DNA from: JAYOFM01 sp038117225
Lineage (GTDB): Bacteria > Pseudomonadota > Alphaproteobacteria > Rhodospirillales > Casp-alpha2
Assembly (NCBI GenBank): GCA_038117225.1
Contig: JAYOFM010000081.1
Coordinates: 1-18,397 of the forward strand
Direction: 5' to 3'
DNA: 18,397 bases
In this document: positions 7,414 to 14,919 of the stretch, in pieces
How the letters are laid out: the number at the start of each line of letters is the position of its first letter
Numbering within the stretch: position 1 is the first letter of the stretch
Notes under the pieces: model-generated
Told to the model about the DNA's origin: nothing
What the model saw: only the letters and a program-made list of their open reading frames with translations
The model's database searches: none
Made by a program: the position numbers and the translations under genes

Positions 7414-7844
7414 ATGCCCCACCGTTCCNNNNNNNNNNNNNNNNNNNNNNNNNNNNNNNNNNNNNNNNNNNNNNNNNNNNNNNNNNNNNNNNNNNNNNNN
7501 NNNNNNNNNNNNNNNNNNNNNNNNNNNNCCGGCGTGCCGGCATCACCATTCCTATCGTGCCCGGCATTCTACCGGTGGCCAATTTTGCGCAACTCAGCCG
7601 TTTCGCGGGGATGTGCGGCACCCACGTACCCGAATGGATGATCGATCTGTTCGAGGCCCTGGATGACGATCCCGCGAGTCGCGATCTCGTGGCTGCCAGC
7701 GTCGCCGCGGAGCAATGCCGCGTGCTTAGTGCCAGCGGCGTCGATGCCTTTCACTTCTACACCATGAACAAGGCCGACCTTTGTTACGCGATCTGCCACA
7801 TTCTGGGGGTGCGGGCGCCGCAGCCGTTAGGGCGCGCCGCCTGA
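7414..7844 (+). CDS. metF: 5,10-methylenetetrahydrofolate reductase, interrupted by an assembly gap
   Basis: MetF reduces 5,10-methylene-THF to 5-methyl-THF with an FAD cofactor, feeding methionine synthesis. Only the first five residues (MPHRS, ATG 7414 with GAGGAAA upstream) and about the last 104 residues remain. The C-terminal part, in frame from 7530, reads AGITIPIVPGILPV, then RFAGMCGTHVPEWM, LDDDPASRDLVAASVAAEQC, GVDAFHFYTMNKADLCYAICHILGV, a clear MetF C-terminus matching the last third of E. coli MetF (296 aa). The two sides of the 100-N run are in different frames and too close for a full gene; roughly 580 bp of coding sequence should lie between. The start lies 3 nt after the ArsR-methyltransferase stop, so the two are an operon. 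There is no reason to think the gene is broken in the organism. Confidence 0.9.
7429..7528. other. Assembly gap of 100 N within metF
   Basis: Exactly 100 consecutive N. The flanking metF pieces are out of frame with each other and several hundred bases too close, so the length is a placeholder and not a measured gap size. Confidence 0.97.
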
Positions 7845-7892
7845 GACAGATCGAGCGCGACGATTTGATCGAACCGCGCTACACTAGGTTCC

Positions 7893-8051
7893 ATGAAAGT
7901 GCTGGTGCGCGTTGTGGTCTTGATATCGGCTTTCGCGATCGCCGGATGCTCTGGCGGCAATGCGCGCTAGGCGTTGCTCGACGGACTCTATGCGGCGGGC
8001 AAGATCGCTTACGACAGCCTCAAGGACGCTGATCCTCCGGGACATCGGTAA
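7893..8051 (+). pseudogene. Small lipoprotein gene interrupted by an in-frame amber codon
   Basis: ATG 7893 opens a frame beginning MKVLVRVVVLISAFAIAGC, a short basic n-region, hydrophobic core and lipobox (AIAGC), so signal peptidase II would lipidate the cysteine at residue 19. After SGGNAR a TAG (7968-7970) stops the frame; the same frame then continues ALLDGLYAAGKIAYDSLKDA to a TAA at 8049-8051. Reading through would give a 52-residue lipoprotein precursor. CAG to TAG (Gln) is a one-base change, so a recent nonsense mutation, a sequencing error or a real short product are all possible. The gene begins 48 nt after metF with only a weak ribosome site. I know no named family. Confidence 0.6.
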
Positions 8052-8067
8052 AATTCCTTAGATGATC

Positions 8068-8092
8068 GACGCCCGGTCAAACGCCGGGCGTC
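8068..8092. terminator. GC-rich hairpin between convergent genes
   Basis: GACGCCCGG (8068-8076) and CCGGGCGTC (8084-8092) form a perfect 9-bp stem around a 7-nt loop. It overlaps the stop of the minus-strand Arg-rich gene and follows the plus-strand lipoprotein frame. No T-run follows on either strand, so it is terminator-like but not a canonical intrinsic terminator. Confidence 0.4.
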
Positions 8093-8793
8093 TTGCCGCT
8101 ATCGGCGATGGCATTGGCCCGGATTCGGCGCTCCAACTCACGACGTTCCGCATCACGCCGATCAGCTTCTCGGCGCTCACGCTGGCGCTGCTCATCGCCC
8201 TGCCAGTCCGTACCATCGTTCGCGCCGCGTCGATCGATGCCAGACCGGCGATCACGTTGCCGCTGGCGCCGCTCCTGCTCGCGGCGCTCGTGGGCGCGAC
8301 GCATGTCGTCATCCATGGCCCAAAAACCATCGATGACGGCGGTGTCATGTGTTTCCTCACGAACCCGCCGCTCCTCGTCGCGACGCTCGCGGGCACGACG
8401 GTCATTCTCGCGACGATCGCCCCCATCCCATCCTTGGCCAGGCGGAGACTGATTTTGGCGACGGTCGGCGGCGCGCCGTTCTTCTTCACGGCGGTTCCTG
8501 GCGGCGCGTTCGGCGATGCGACGGTCACGCGCCGTTTCCATGGCCGCATCCATCGGCCAAAAGGCATCAATCGTTTCGATTCGCTCCCGTTGTTCGCGCT
8601 GACGCCGCTGCTCGGCTCGGCGCTCGACGGTCTGGCGACGATCGACACCATCCCAATCGCTGACGCTGGCGGGGGCGGCCTGATGCTGGCGCCGATCACC
8701 GGCGCGACGATCCTGATCGCGCCGTTCACCGTCACGCCGCTCCTGGGGCGGCGAAGGGGGTTGCGATGACGGGGGCTCAGGACCCGCTGACAC
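8077..8793 (-). CDS. Arg/Glu/Asp-rich tandem-repeat protein (DRR/ERR-rich)
   Basis: A 238-aa extremely charged protein of no family I can name. After a proline-rich start (5-16), nearly the whole chain consists of DRR and ERR triplets (about ten DRR). An internal repeat of roughly 75 residues is visible: DWDGVDRR (46-53) with IDAFWPMDAAM (75-85), then GWDGGDRR (121-128) with IDGFWAMDDDM (154-164), and a partial third unit from DWQGDEQR (196). Predicted structure is long charged helices broken by the W/FW motifs; there is no signal peptide or membrane segment. GTG 8793 lies inside the 71-aa gene's end (17-bp overlap), suggesting coupled translation. A long hydrophobic frame on the opposite strand is judged an antisense shadow. 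An RNA- or polyanion-binding role would be speculation. Confidence 0.65.
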   Translation of the reverse strand: MSAGPEPPSSQPPSPPQERRDGERRDQDRRAGDRRQHQAAPASVSDWDGVDRRQTVERRAEQRRQREQRERIETIDAFWPMDAAMETARDRRIAERAARNRREEERRAADRRQNQSPPGQGWDGGDRRENDRRARERRDEERRVREETHDTAVIDGFWAMDDDMRRAHERREQERRQRQRDRRSGIDRRGANDGTDWQGDEQRQRERREADRRDAERRELERRIRANAIADSGKTPGV

Positions 8794-8992
8794 GCCGATA
8801 GAAGTCAGGATCTAGCAGTACCACTTCCGACAACGTTCGCATGCGGCTGTGGTAGCCGTCCTGCACGACCTTGAAATGGGGGATTGGCGCCACCGAACTT
8901 CCGCGGCCGGCAACAATCCAAACGGTCCTGGGGTCATCCGTCTTGACGAACCGATCGCCAATCTCGACTCCGACCTTGTTTCTTCTCAGCAC
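8777..8992 (-). CDS. Small conserved-looking hypothetical protein, 71 aa
   Basis: A 71-aa soluble protein starting at GTG 8992 (GAAGG lies further upstream; no ATG is available). It reads KVGVEIGDRFVKTDDPRTVW, a PIPHFKVVQD segment and ends TLSEVVLLDPDFYRRV, resembling small beta-rich alphaproteobacterial proteins in which a short strand-rich core is followed by a LLDP-xx-Y/RRV tail. I cannot name the family. Its 3' end overlaps the Arg-rich repeat gene by 17 bp, so the two are probably co-transcribed and translationally coupled. No catalytic residues are evident; a small binding or adaptor protein is possible. Confidence 0.65.
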   Translation of the reverse strand: MLRRNKVGVEIGDRFVKTDDPRTVWIVAGRGSSVAPIPHFKVVQDGYHSRMRTLSEVVLLDPDFYRRVSGS

Positions 8993-9182
8993 GGTCCAGA
9001 TTTACCTTCTATTCAAGACACGGTCATATCCCTCGCGGGACGACCCGTTCGCAGGCAAAGCGATAAGCGTAAATTAGCGCCGCATCAAGGCGCCATTTCG
9101 ACAATTTCGTGACCGATCGAATGGGCGACCGTATATGTAGCGTCGAAATGCCCCGACGACCCGTAACCGACGGCGCAAACGG

Positions 9183-10556
9183 TCAACTATCCAGCAATCT
9201 GATCTTACCGATCGACGGTTTTTCACTGCCCTGATTTGGTTCGGAGTCTTCGGTGGGGGCGCCCGTCTCATCCCCCGCGACCGCCGTTGGAATAATCGCA
9301 AATCCGATGGCCACGCTTTCCGCCGGCGCCGGGGAAAAGCCCGTGCTGACGAAGGACGGATGCAAAACAACCATGCCGTCCTCAAACGGAATCGTGTCGA
9401 GCGGCGCATCGCCGTCGGCGGGGAAGTCCGCCAGGGGGGCTCCTAGGCGCAGTTCCATTGTTTGGCCGCTGACCCCGTAAAGACCACCCAGCCATGATGC
9501 CCCTTGGATGCGAGCCTCGGCTGGGGTATCCGGAGCCGTCACCGTCCCCCACATGAGAAGATGAAACCCGCGCGGTTTATGGCGCAGAAACGGATGGCGC
9601 GGATCGTCCGGCAGCAACCGAATATATTCGGTAACCACGGCCCCCAACAGATCACGCAGGGCGTCCACCGCACGAGTTGCCGTACCTGAAGACGACACGG
9701 CGAGAAGATCGTCCACGCGGCGCTCACCGGCGCCGCTTTCCGTCAATTCCGGATGGCCAAGCACGTATGCCGCGAGCGCCCGGTTAAAATCGTCTAGACT
9801 GGCATATTCTTGTGGCGGTTTCGCCATTAGGCGGAGCATGAAATGGGAGAGATCGGCGATCGCCGCCGCCTCGGCGGCACGCCCGGCGACCGTCAGCAAC
9901 TGTATCTTCGCCGCCATCAGGGTGCTTTGACCGGGTGCCGACTCTAGACCACGGTCAATGGCATTCAGCGCCTCGGCGGCATTCCCCGCCGCGGCAAGAG
10001 CCTGGGCATATCCAACGTGGAAACTCGGCATGCCGGGTTCCAAGTGGCAGGCGCGGTCGAGACACTCGCACGCCGCCGCCAGATCGCCACCGAGACGCAA
10101 TTCGTGGCCCAGATTGGCCAATGCTTCCGCATTGTCCGGTTCGACGGCGATCGCCTGGCGGTAGGCTTCAATCGCACCCGATGGGTTCCCCATGGACGAC
10201 AAGACGTTGCCGAGATTATTGAAGGCCGGCGCATAGTCGGGCGCGATGGCGACAGCGCGGCGATAGGCCTCGATTGCCTCAACTGGTCGGTCCAAGGCCT
10301 TCAGGGCATTCCCAAGATTGAAATGCGCCGTCGGCTCATCGGGCATGGCGTCAACCAGACCCCGAAACTTACTTTCGGCAACCGCGGCATCGCCCAACTG
10401 GAAAGCCACGGCGCCAGCAACGAACAGCGCTTCCGGCCGCCCAGCATCGCGCGCCAATACGTCGTCAGCCGCCGCCCTCGCCGCCATCAGGTCGCCGTCT
10501 TCCAGCAACATCAGGGCAGCTCCGACAATGTCGTCGGTGGAATCGATTTCAGTCAT
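9183..10556 (-). CDS. TPR protein with degenerate 2OG-Fe(II) oxygenase-like C-terminal domain
   Basis: A 457-aa cytoplasmic protein. Residues about 10-240 hold six or so tetratricopeptide repeats of 34 residues; the clearest are AHFNLGNALKALDRPVEAIEAYRRAVAIAP (77-106 region), AFNNLGNVLSSMGNPSGAIEAY and EALANLGHELRLGGDLAAACECL. Residues about 310-425 resemble the putative 2OG-Fe(II) oxygenase domain often found behind TPRs: FHLLMWGTV, ASWLGGLYGV in place of the usual HPxxWLSGVYY, and GMVVLHPSFVSTGF in place of the usual FPSxxxHxxxP. The metal-binding histidines are missing at both places (RIQGASW, SFVSTGF), so the domain looks catalytically dead. TPRs suggest protein binding. A low-complexity acidic tail follows. 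The start ATG (10556) agrees with TPR onset. Confidence 0.85.
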   Translation of the reverse strand: MTEIDSTDDIVGAALMLLEDGDLMAARAAADDVLARDAGRPEALFVAGAVAFQLGDAAVAESKFRGLVDAMPDEPTAHFNLGNALKALDRPVEAIEAYRRAVAIAPDYAPAFNNLGNVLSSMGNPSGAIEAYRQAIAVEPDNAEALANLGHELRLGGDLAAACECLDRACHLEPGMPSFHVGYAQALAAAGNAAEALNAIDRGLESAPGQSTLMAAKIQLLTVAGRAAEAAAIADLSHFMLRLMAKPPQEYASLDDFNRALAAYVLGHPELTESGAGERRVDDLLAVSSSGTATRAVDALRDLLGAVVTEYIRLLPDDPRHPFLRHKPRGFHLLMWGTVTAPDTPAEARIQGASWLGGLYGVSGQTMELRLGAPLADFPADGDAPLDTIPFEDGMVVLHPSFVSTGFSPAPAESVAIGFAIIPTAVAGDETGAPTEDSEPNQGSEKPSIGKIRLLDS

Positions 10557-10635
10557 GGCGGCAACGATTAATCTCCGGCTCCACGAGGAGCAAGGAATAA
10601 AACCGATCTCAGCGATGCCGGTTCTCGGCGCGGTC

Positions 10636-10974
10636 TTACTTGCGGGCGGTTTTCTTCGCCGGCTTCTTCGCGGCCTTTGCCGCGGGTTTCTTCACCGTGC
10701 TTTTCGTCGGCGCGCTCGTGCTCCCGATCCGGCCGGCCTCGCGCAACTGATTGACGATGCTGTCCATGCGGCCATAAAGGCTCAAAAATCCCGACACCGA
10801 CATGGCGACATGACCGACCACGACGGATTCGGCCTCGGCACCATCACCAAGCGGGCGATCACTGGTAAAGGTGAAGCGGGCGACGTTCTTGCGAATGGCG
10901 ACGCTGGACGCGTCGTCGGCGAAAATTTCCGGCGCATCGAGTGTGCCCGGACGCGGTTTCGTGGCCTTGGCCAT
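10636..10974 (-). CDS. Small protein with Lys/Ala-rich histone H1-like tail
   Basis: A 112-aa protein starting at ATG 10974, six nucleotides after a strong GGAGG. Residues about 12-75 form a compact, probably beta-rich domain (APEIFADDASSVAIRKN, then VARFTFTSDRP and VVVGHVAMSVSGFLSLYGRM). The C-terminal 30 residues are Lys/Ala/Pro repeats (KKPAAKAAKKPAKK) like those of histone H1-like bacterial proteins, suggesting nucleic-acid contact. I cannot name the N-terminal domain; a weak resemblance to DUF3467-type small proteins is noted only as a possibility. A longer frame to 11073 exists without a better start. It is 79 bp upstream of the TPR gene on the same strand, possibly one operon, and divergent from the helicase gene. 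Confidence 0.8.
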   Translation of the reverse strand: MAKATKPRPGTLDAPEIFADDASSVAIRKNVARFTFTSDRPLGDGAEAESVVVGHVAMSVSGFLSLYGRMDSIVNQLREAGRIGSTSAPTKSTVKKPAAKAAKKPAKKTARK

Positions 10975-10985
10975 GGAGTCCTCCA

Positions 10986-11024
10986 TCAATACCGGCCCGC
11001 AGTGTGGTGCAATTCCCGGCGCAA
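10986..11024 (-). other. Possible 12-codon upstream ORF in the leader of the Lys-rich protein gene
   Basis: AGGAGG (11030-11035 on the minus strand), a near-perfect ribosome site, is followed 5 nt later by TTG and a 12-codon frame ending at TGA 10986, just before the GGAGG of the main gene. The frame differs from the main gene. It may be a leader peptide or a chance start. An alternative is that the same site serves an in-frame ATT start of the main gene. Confidence 0.25.
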
Positions 11025-11040
11025 TAAAACCTCCTACCAA

Positions 11041-11076
11041 GGCATGACGGCAACAGTCATTGATATGGGTCATGCC
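11041..11076. repeat. 8-bp inverted repeat in the divergent intergenic region
   Basis: GGCATGAC (11041-11048) and GTCATGCC (11069-11076) are perfect reverse complements 20 bp apart, in the 199-bp gap between the divergent Lys-rich protein and helicase genes. It could be an operator or a hairpin in either leader. Confidence 0.35.
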
Positions 11077-11160
11077 GACCAGCCAGCGCCGCCATTCTCA
11101 TAGTGTCACCCTCGTCTCTCAAGCATGCGCATGGGCATCGCCCCCACGGCCGTGCATCTT

Positions 11161-11166
11161 TATACT
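11161..11166 (+). promoter_or_regulatory. Possible -10 element (TATACT) for the helicase gene
   Basis: TATACT matches the sigma70 -10 at five of six positions and ends eight bases before the ATG at 11174, so transcription would start at or next to the start codon. No ribosome site precedes the ATG and no good -35 is visible. This would imply a leaderless mRNA. Confidence 0.3.
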
Positions 11167-11173
11167 TCTCTCC

Positions 11174-13936
11174 ATGCTCGCCGATTCTCCGTCAACGCCC
11201 GGAAAACCTCGCGCCTCGCCCGCCCTGGTGGTCGGCGGCCGGGATGCGCTGTGGCTAGGGGGTGACGGCGTCATCGAGGCCCTGAGTCATGCGGAAGCAC
11301 GGGCGCGGTTGGCGGATGGAGCGAGGCCGCTCCTGTGTCATCGAAAGGCGGTGGCGAAGCGGCTTGATGCCGGCCCTGTCGCCGCTCTCGATGTTTTGGA
11401 GTTGTTCGCCTTCGTGCGGCCGGCACAGTTCTGCCTGCCAACGCCACGCGGGCTTGCCATGGCGCTCGGCCTGGCGCTGCCGACGTCACTGGAACGGCAG
11501 GCGGAAACATTGATGCATGCGGCGCGCGCGTTGCTGAACGAATTGCGCGCCGGTGCAGCAGGGAACCGCGCCGTGCTCGCCATCGCCTGGGCCATGGCGC
11601 GCGACGGCTGGTCGTGGGGCAACCCGGCCGTGACGGCCCTCGGCGGGCCCGAGGCACTCGGCGGCGCTGAGGCCACGGCGGCACTGAAGATTTGGCACAA
11701 GCTTCCCGAATGGGAAGATGGTCCGCCGCTGCCGCCCGCCACCAACAAACCCGTGGAACCGGTCGAAGCTCGCGCCCGGCTGGTGCATTTGTTGGGATCC
11801 AACGCCGAGGACCGGGAAGGCCAGCGGCGCTACGCCTCGATTGCCTCGGCGGCCTTCCTGCCCCGCGACCGACGCGAAGACCCGCGCGTCGTGCTGGCCG
11901 AAGCCGGCACCGGCGTCGGCAAGACCCTGGGTTACATCGCGCCGGCCAGCCTGTGGGCGGAAAAGAACGGTGCGCCGGTATGGATTTCCACGTTCACCCG
12001 AAACCTGCAGCGACAATTGGATAGCGAACTGGACCGGCTGTATCCGGACGCCGAGGAAAAGGCGGAGCGGGTCGTCGTCCGCAAGGGCCGCGAGAACTAT
12101 TTTTGTCTGTTGAACTTCGAGGACGCGGTGAAGGGATTGGCGCTGCGCCAAGGCGGCGGCGATGTGGTGCAACTCGGCCTGGTCGCCCGTTGGGCGCTGG
12201 CGACCCGCGACGGCGATATGGTCGGTGGGGATTTCCCGGCCTGGCTCGCCGATCTATTGGGCTATGGCGTCATTCTCGACATGACCGATACACGGGGCGA
12301 ATGCACCTACGCCGGTTGTAGCCATTATAAGAAATGCTTCATCGAACATATTCAGCGACGCGCCAAACTGGCCGACATCGTCGTCGCCAACCATGCCCTG
12401 GTGATGGTGCAGGCGGCACTCGGCGCACTCGGCGACGGCGGTCGCCATACGCGGTTGGTGTTCGACGAAAGCCATCACTTGATGAACGCCGCCGACGGCG
12501 CCTTTTCGGCGCACCTGTCGGGCCGTGAAGGCGCTGAACTCCGGCGATGGATTTTAGGCGCCGAAGCCGGCGGCCGTTCACGCTCGCGCGGGCTTAAGGC
12601 GCGCATGGAGGATCTGGTCGCCGGTGACGCGGACGCGTTGGAAGCGCTCGACGCGGCGCTCGCCCAGGCTCGTGTTCTGCCTGGTCCCGGTTGGCACCAG
12701 CGGCTCGCCGAAGGGCGGCCGCAGGGACCGGCGGAAAGTTTTCTCACTCTCGTGCGCCAGCAGGTGCTGGCGCGCGATCAGGACGGCAACTCCACCTATG
12801 ATTTGGAAACCGACCCGCATCCCGCCATCCCCGGCCTGCTCGACGCGGCGGCGGCGCTGGAAGGCGCGCTATCGCGGCTGGCGGCCCCACTGTCACGGCT
12901 GGTGCAGTCGCTGATGGCGGTCCTCGACCGGGAAGCCGACACCTTGGATTCGCAAACCCGCAACCGCATCGACGCGATCGCCCGTGGCCTGGAACGGCGC
13001 GGCATCGGGCAAGTCGCCGCCTGGCGCGACATGCTGCGCGCCCTGGCCAATGACAGGCCGGAGACGTTCGTCGACTGGTTCGGCCTGGAACGCCAGCGGG
13101 GCCGTGACGTGGATGTCGGTTTCCACCGCCATTGGGTCGACCCCATGGCACCGTTCGCCGAGATGGTGCTGGAACCGTCGCACGGAGTGCTGATGACATC
13201 GGCGACGCTACTTGACGAAAGCAACGGGGATAACGATCTGACGGCGCCGGATTGGCAGGCGGCGCTGGCGCGGACCGGTGCGCGGCACCTGGCCTCCCCG
13301 CCGGTAATGGCGCGCGAACCATCCCCTTTCGATTACGCGGATCAGACCCGGGTATTGGTGGTCACCGACGTGGACAAGAGCCGTCCTGACCAAGTCGCCG
13401 CCGCATTTCGCGAATTATTCCTCGCCTCGGACGGCGGCGGGCTCGGATTGTTCACCGCGATCTCACGCCTGCGCAACGTGCATCAGCGCATCGCGGGCGA
13501 TCTGGATGCGGCCGGCGTGACGCTGCTCGCGCAGCACGTGGATGCCATGGACACGGGCACCCTGGTGGACATTTTCCGCGCCGAGGAAGATGCCTGCCTG
13601 TTGGGCACGGATGCCGTCCGTGATGGTGTCGACGTCCCCGGACGGGCACTCCGGCTGATCGTGTTCGAGCGCGTGCCCTGGCCGCGTCCCGATATTCTGC
13701 ATCGGGCGCGCCGTGCCCATTTCGGCGGCCGCGCCTACGACGAGGCGTTGGTGCGGTTGCGCCTCAAACAGGCCTACGGCCGGCTGATCCGGCGCGCCGG
13801 CGATCATGGGGTCTTCGTCATGCTCGACCGCTCGCTGCCGAGCCGCCTGATGACGGCATTCCCCGATGGGGTCGAGGCCCAGCGCCTTGGCCTCGCCGAG
13901 GCGGTCGCCGAAACGCGGGCCTTCCTGGCAGACTAA
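11174..13936 (+). CDS. ATP-dependent DNA helicase, DinG/XPD-like with Fe-S cluster motif
   Basis: A 920-aa superfamily 2 helicase of the DinG/XPD type, which unwinds DNA 5'-3' and helps resolve replication or R-loop obstacles. A 200-aa N-terminal extension precedes the motor. Walker A is GTGVGKT (245-251). Between Walker A and the DESH box (431-434) sit four cysteines, C311 and then C377, C382 and C388 in GECTYAGCSHYKKC, the expected 4Fe-4S set. Further motifs are IVVANHALVM (402-411), HGVLMTSATL, and a late VFERVPWPRPD with KQAYGRLIRRAGDHGVFVMLD. ATG 11174 is chosen because protein-like sequence begins here (MLADSP); the longer frame to 11060 adds unrelated residues. No LexA-type GTTC-N7-GTTC box was seen. 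It converges with the AEC permease with no bases between the stops. Confidence 0.92.
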   Translation: MLADSPSTPGKPRASPALVVGGRDALWLGGDGVIEALSHAEARARLADGARPLLCHRKAVAKRLDAGPVAALDVLELFAFVRPAQFCLPTPRGLAMALGLALPTSLERQAETLMHAARALLNELRAGAAGNRAVLAIAWAMARDGWSWGNPAVTALGGPEALGGAEATAALKIWHKLPEWEDGPPLPPATNKPVEPVEARARLVHLLGSNAEDREGQRRYASIASAAFLPRDRREDPRVVLAEAGTGVGKTLGYIAPASLWAEKNGAPVWISTFTRNLQRQLDSELDRLYPDAEEKAERVVVRKGRENYFCLLNFEDAVKGLALRQGGGDVVQLGLVARWALATRDGDMVGGDFPAWLADLLGYGVILDMTDTRGECTYAGCSHYKKCFIEHIQRRAKLADIVVANHALVMVQAALGALGDGGRHTRLVFDESHHLMNAADGAFSAHLSGREGAELRRWILGAEAGGRSRSRGLKARMEDLVAGDADALEALDAALAQARVLPGPGWHQRLAEGRPQGPAESFLTLVRQQVLARDQDGNSTYDLETDPHPAIPGLLDAAAALEGALSRLAAPLSRLVQSLMAVLDREADTLDSQTRNRIDAIARGLERRGIGQVAAWRDMLRALANDRPETFVDWFGLERQRGRDVDVGFHRHWVDPMAPFAEMVLEPSHGVLMTSATLLDESNGDNDLTAPDWQAALARTGARHLASPPVMAREPSPFDYADQTRVLVVTDVDKSRPDQVAAAFRELFLASDGGGLGLFTAISRLRNVHQRIAGDLDAAGVTLLAQHVDAMDTGTLVDIFRAEEDACLLGTDAVRDGVDVPGRALRLIVFERVPWPRPDILHRARRAHFGGRAYDEALVRLRLKQAYGRLIRRAGDHGVFVMLDRSLPSRLMTAFPDGVEAQRLGLAEAVAETRAFLAD

Positions 13937-14887
13937 TTACGGCCGCACGGCAACGCTGGCGAGCGGTTCCAAGCCGAACAGGATGGAAACCGTGACCACC
14001 GCGAGGATGGTCGAAACCAGAATGGCCGCCGACGTTCGATGCACGTAGATGCCATTGTTCTGCGCCACCACGAAGCAGTTCGCGCCCGCCGGCAAGGCCG
14101 CGAGCAGGATCGCGACCGCCGACCAAAGGGGATCGAGTTCAAACACATTCGACACGCACCACCAAGTCACCAATGGATGCACGACAAGCTTGAACATCGT
14201 CATCGCCGCGACTTCCCCGAAACCACGACGGATCGGCTTTCCGACCAAAAACAGGCCAATGGCAAACAGCGCCGCCGGGCCCGCGGCGGGGCTGAGAATG
14301 GCGCAGAAGGTCGCCACCGGCACCGGCAATCTCCAGCCGGCGATCGACCAAGCAATGCCAAGGGCTGGCGAAATGATCAACGGATTACGTAGAAGCGCGG
14401 TCAATACTTGCCCGATACCGCCCAACCCCGGCCCGCGCCGCCCCATCTCGATCAGCGCAGTCACCAGAACAAGAAGAACGACACTTTGAAACACGGTGGC
14501 GATGATCGCCGGCAGCGCTCCCGCATCGCCGAATGCGACGATGGCCAGCGGAATGCCCATATAACCGGTGTTGGCCCAAACGGCGGTCATGCCGAATAGG
14601 ACTTTTTCCGAGAACTGGGTCCGGAACATGATCCGCGCGGCCAACATGGCGATGGCCATGGTGGCAACGGATCCGGTGGCGAAAGCACCGATGAACGGCC
14701 AGTTGAAAATTTGCGCCGGCTCAACCCGAGCCATGGAATAGAACAGCAGCACCGGCAACGCCACGTAGAAGACGAAACGATTGAGCGCCTCGCTCGATTC
14801 CTCGCCGAGGATACGGAAGCGGCCGCTCAGGTATCCCGCCAGAATAATGGCGAACACCGGCAGCACGACATTGACGATGGGTTCCAT
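13937..14887 (-). CDS. AEC-family (auxin efflux carrier-like) permease
   Basis: A 316-aa inner-membrane permease of the AEC family with about ten membrane segments in two halves. Family features are MEPIVNVVLPVFAIILAGYL at the start, NRFVFYVALPVLLFYSMA (36-53), the conserved NTGYMGIPLAIVAFGD region, LLRNPLIISPALGI before the second half and LPAGANCFVVAQNNG near the end. Bacterial members transport small organic acids such as malate or malonate; the substrate here is unknown. The frame extends to 14983, but ATG 14887 begins the family-typical sequence. A perfect hairpin (14897-14919) covers the only GGGG ribosome-like bases. The next gene, a dehydrogenase, is divergent 117 bp away. Confidence 0.92.
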   Translation of the reverse strand: MEPIVNVVLPVFAIILAGYLSGRFRILGEESSEALNRFVFYVALPVLLFYSMARVEPAQIFNWPFIGAFATGSVATMAIAMLAARIMFRTQFSEKVLFGMTAVWANTGYMGIPLAIVAFGDAGALPAIIATVFQSVVLLVLVTALIEMGRRGPGLGGIGQVLTALLRNPLIISPALGIAWSIAGWRLPVPVATFCAILSPAAGPAALFAIGLFLVGKPIRRGFGEVAAMTMFKLVVHPLVTWWCVSNVFELDPLWSAVAILLAALPAGANCFVVAQNNGIYVHRTSAAILVSTILAVVTVSILFGLEPLASVAVRP

Positions 14888-14896
14888 GGCCGGCGA

Positions 14897-14919
14897 CGCC
14901 CCGCACAAATCGCGGGGCG
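14897..14919 (-). promoter_or_regulatory. Hairpin overlapping the ribosome-site region of the AEC permease gene
   Basis: CGCCCCGC and GCGGGGCG (8-bp perfect stem, 7-nt loop) lie 10 bp upstream of the permease ATG. The 3' arm on the minus strand carries the only purine-rich, anti-SD-like bases (GGGG) before the start, so folding could reduce translation. Regulation is inferred, not shown. Confidence 0.35.

Noticed and set aside
7968..7970. TAG in the lipoprotein frame as a pyrrolysine or recoding signal
   Set aside because: Nothing nearby suggests recoding (no pylTSBCD or structure seen). A CAG-to-TAG mutation or sequencing error is simpler.
8062..8769. Long plus-strand open frame encoding a hydrophobic 235-aa membrane-like protein
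   Set aside because: It is antisense to the Arg-rich repeat protein; Arg/Asp/Glu codons on one strand read as hydrophobic codons on the other. The minus-strand frame overlaps a plausible neighbour gene and carries recognisable repeats, and the plus frame has no good ribosome site.
9074..9182. Minus-strand extension of a reading frame beyond the TPR gene
   Set aside because: It belongs to a frame overlapping the TPR gene in antiphase, Arg-rich and lacking a start signal; I see no gene in the stretch between 8993 and 9182.
10636..11073. Longer start for the Lys-rich protein at 11073
   Set aside because: The extra 33 residues contain no conserved features and ATG 10974 has a strong GGAGG at proper spacing.
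11100..11173. SOS control (LexA box) of the DinG-type helicase
   Set aside because: No GTTC-N7-GTTC or GAAC-N7-GAAC repeat is present upstream of the start.
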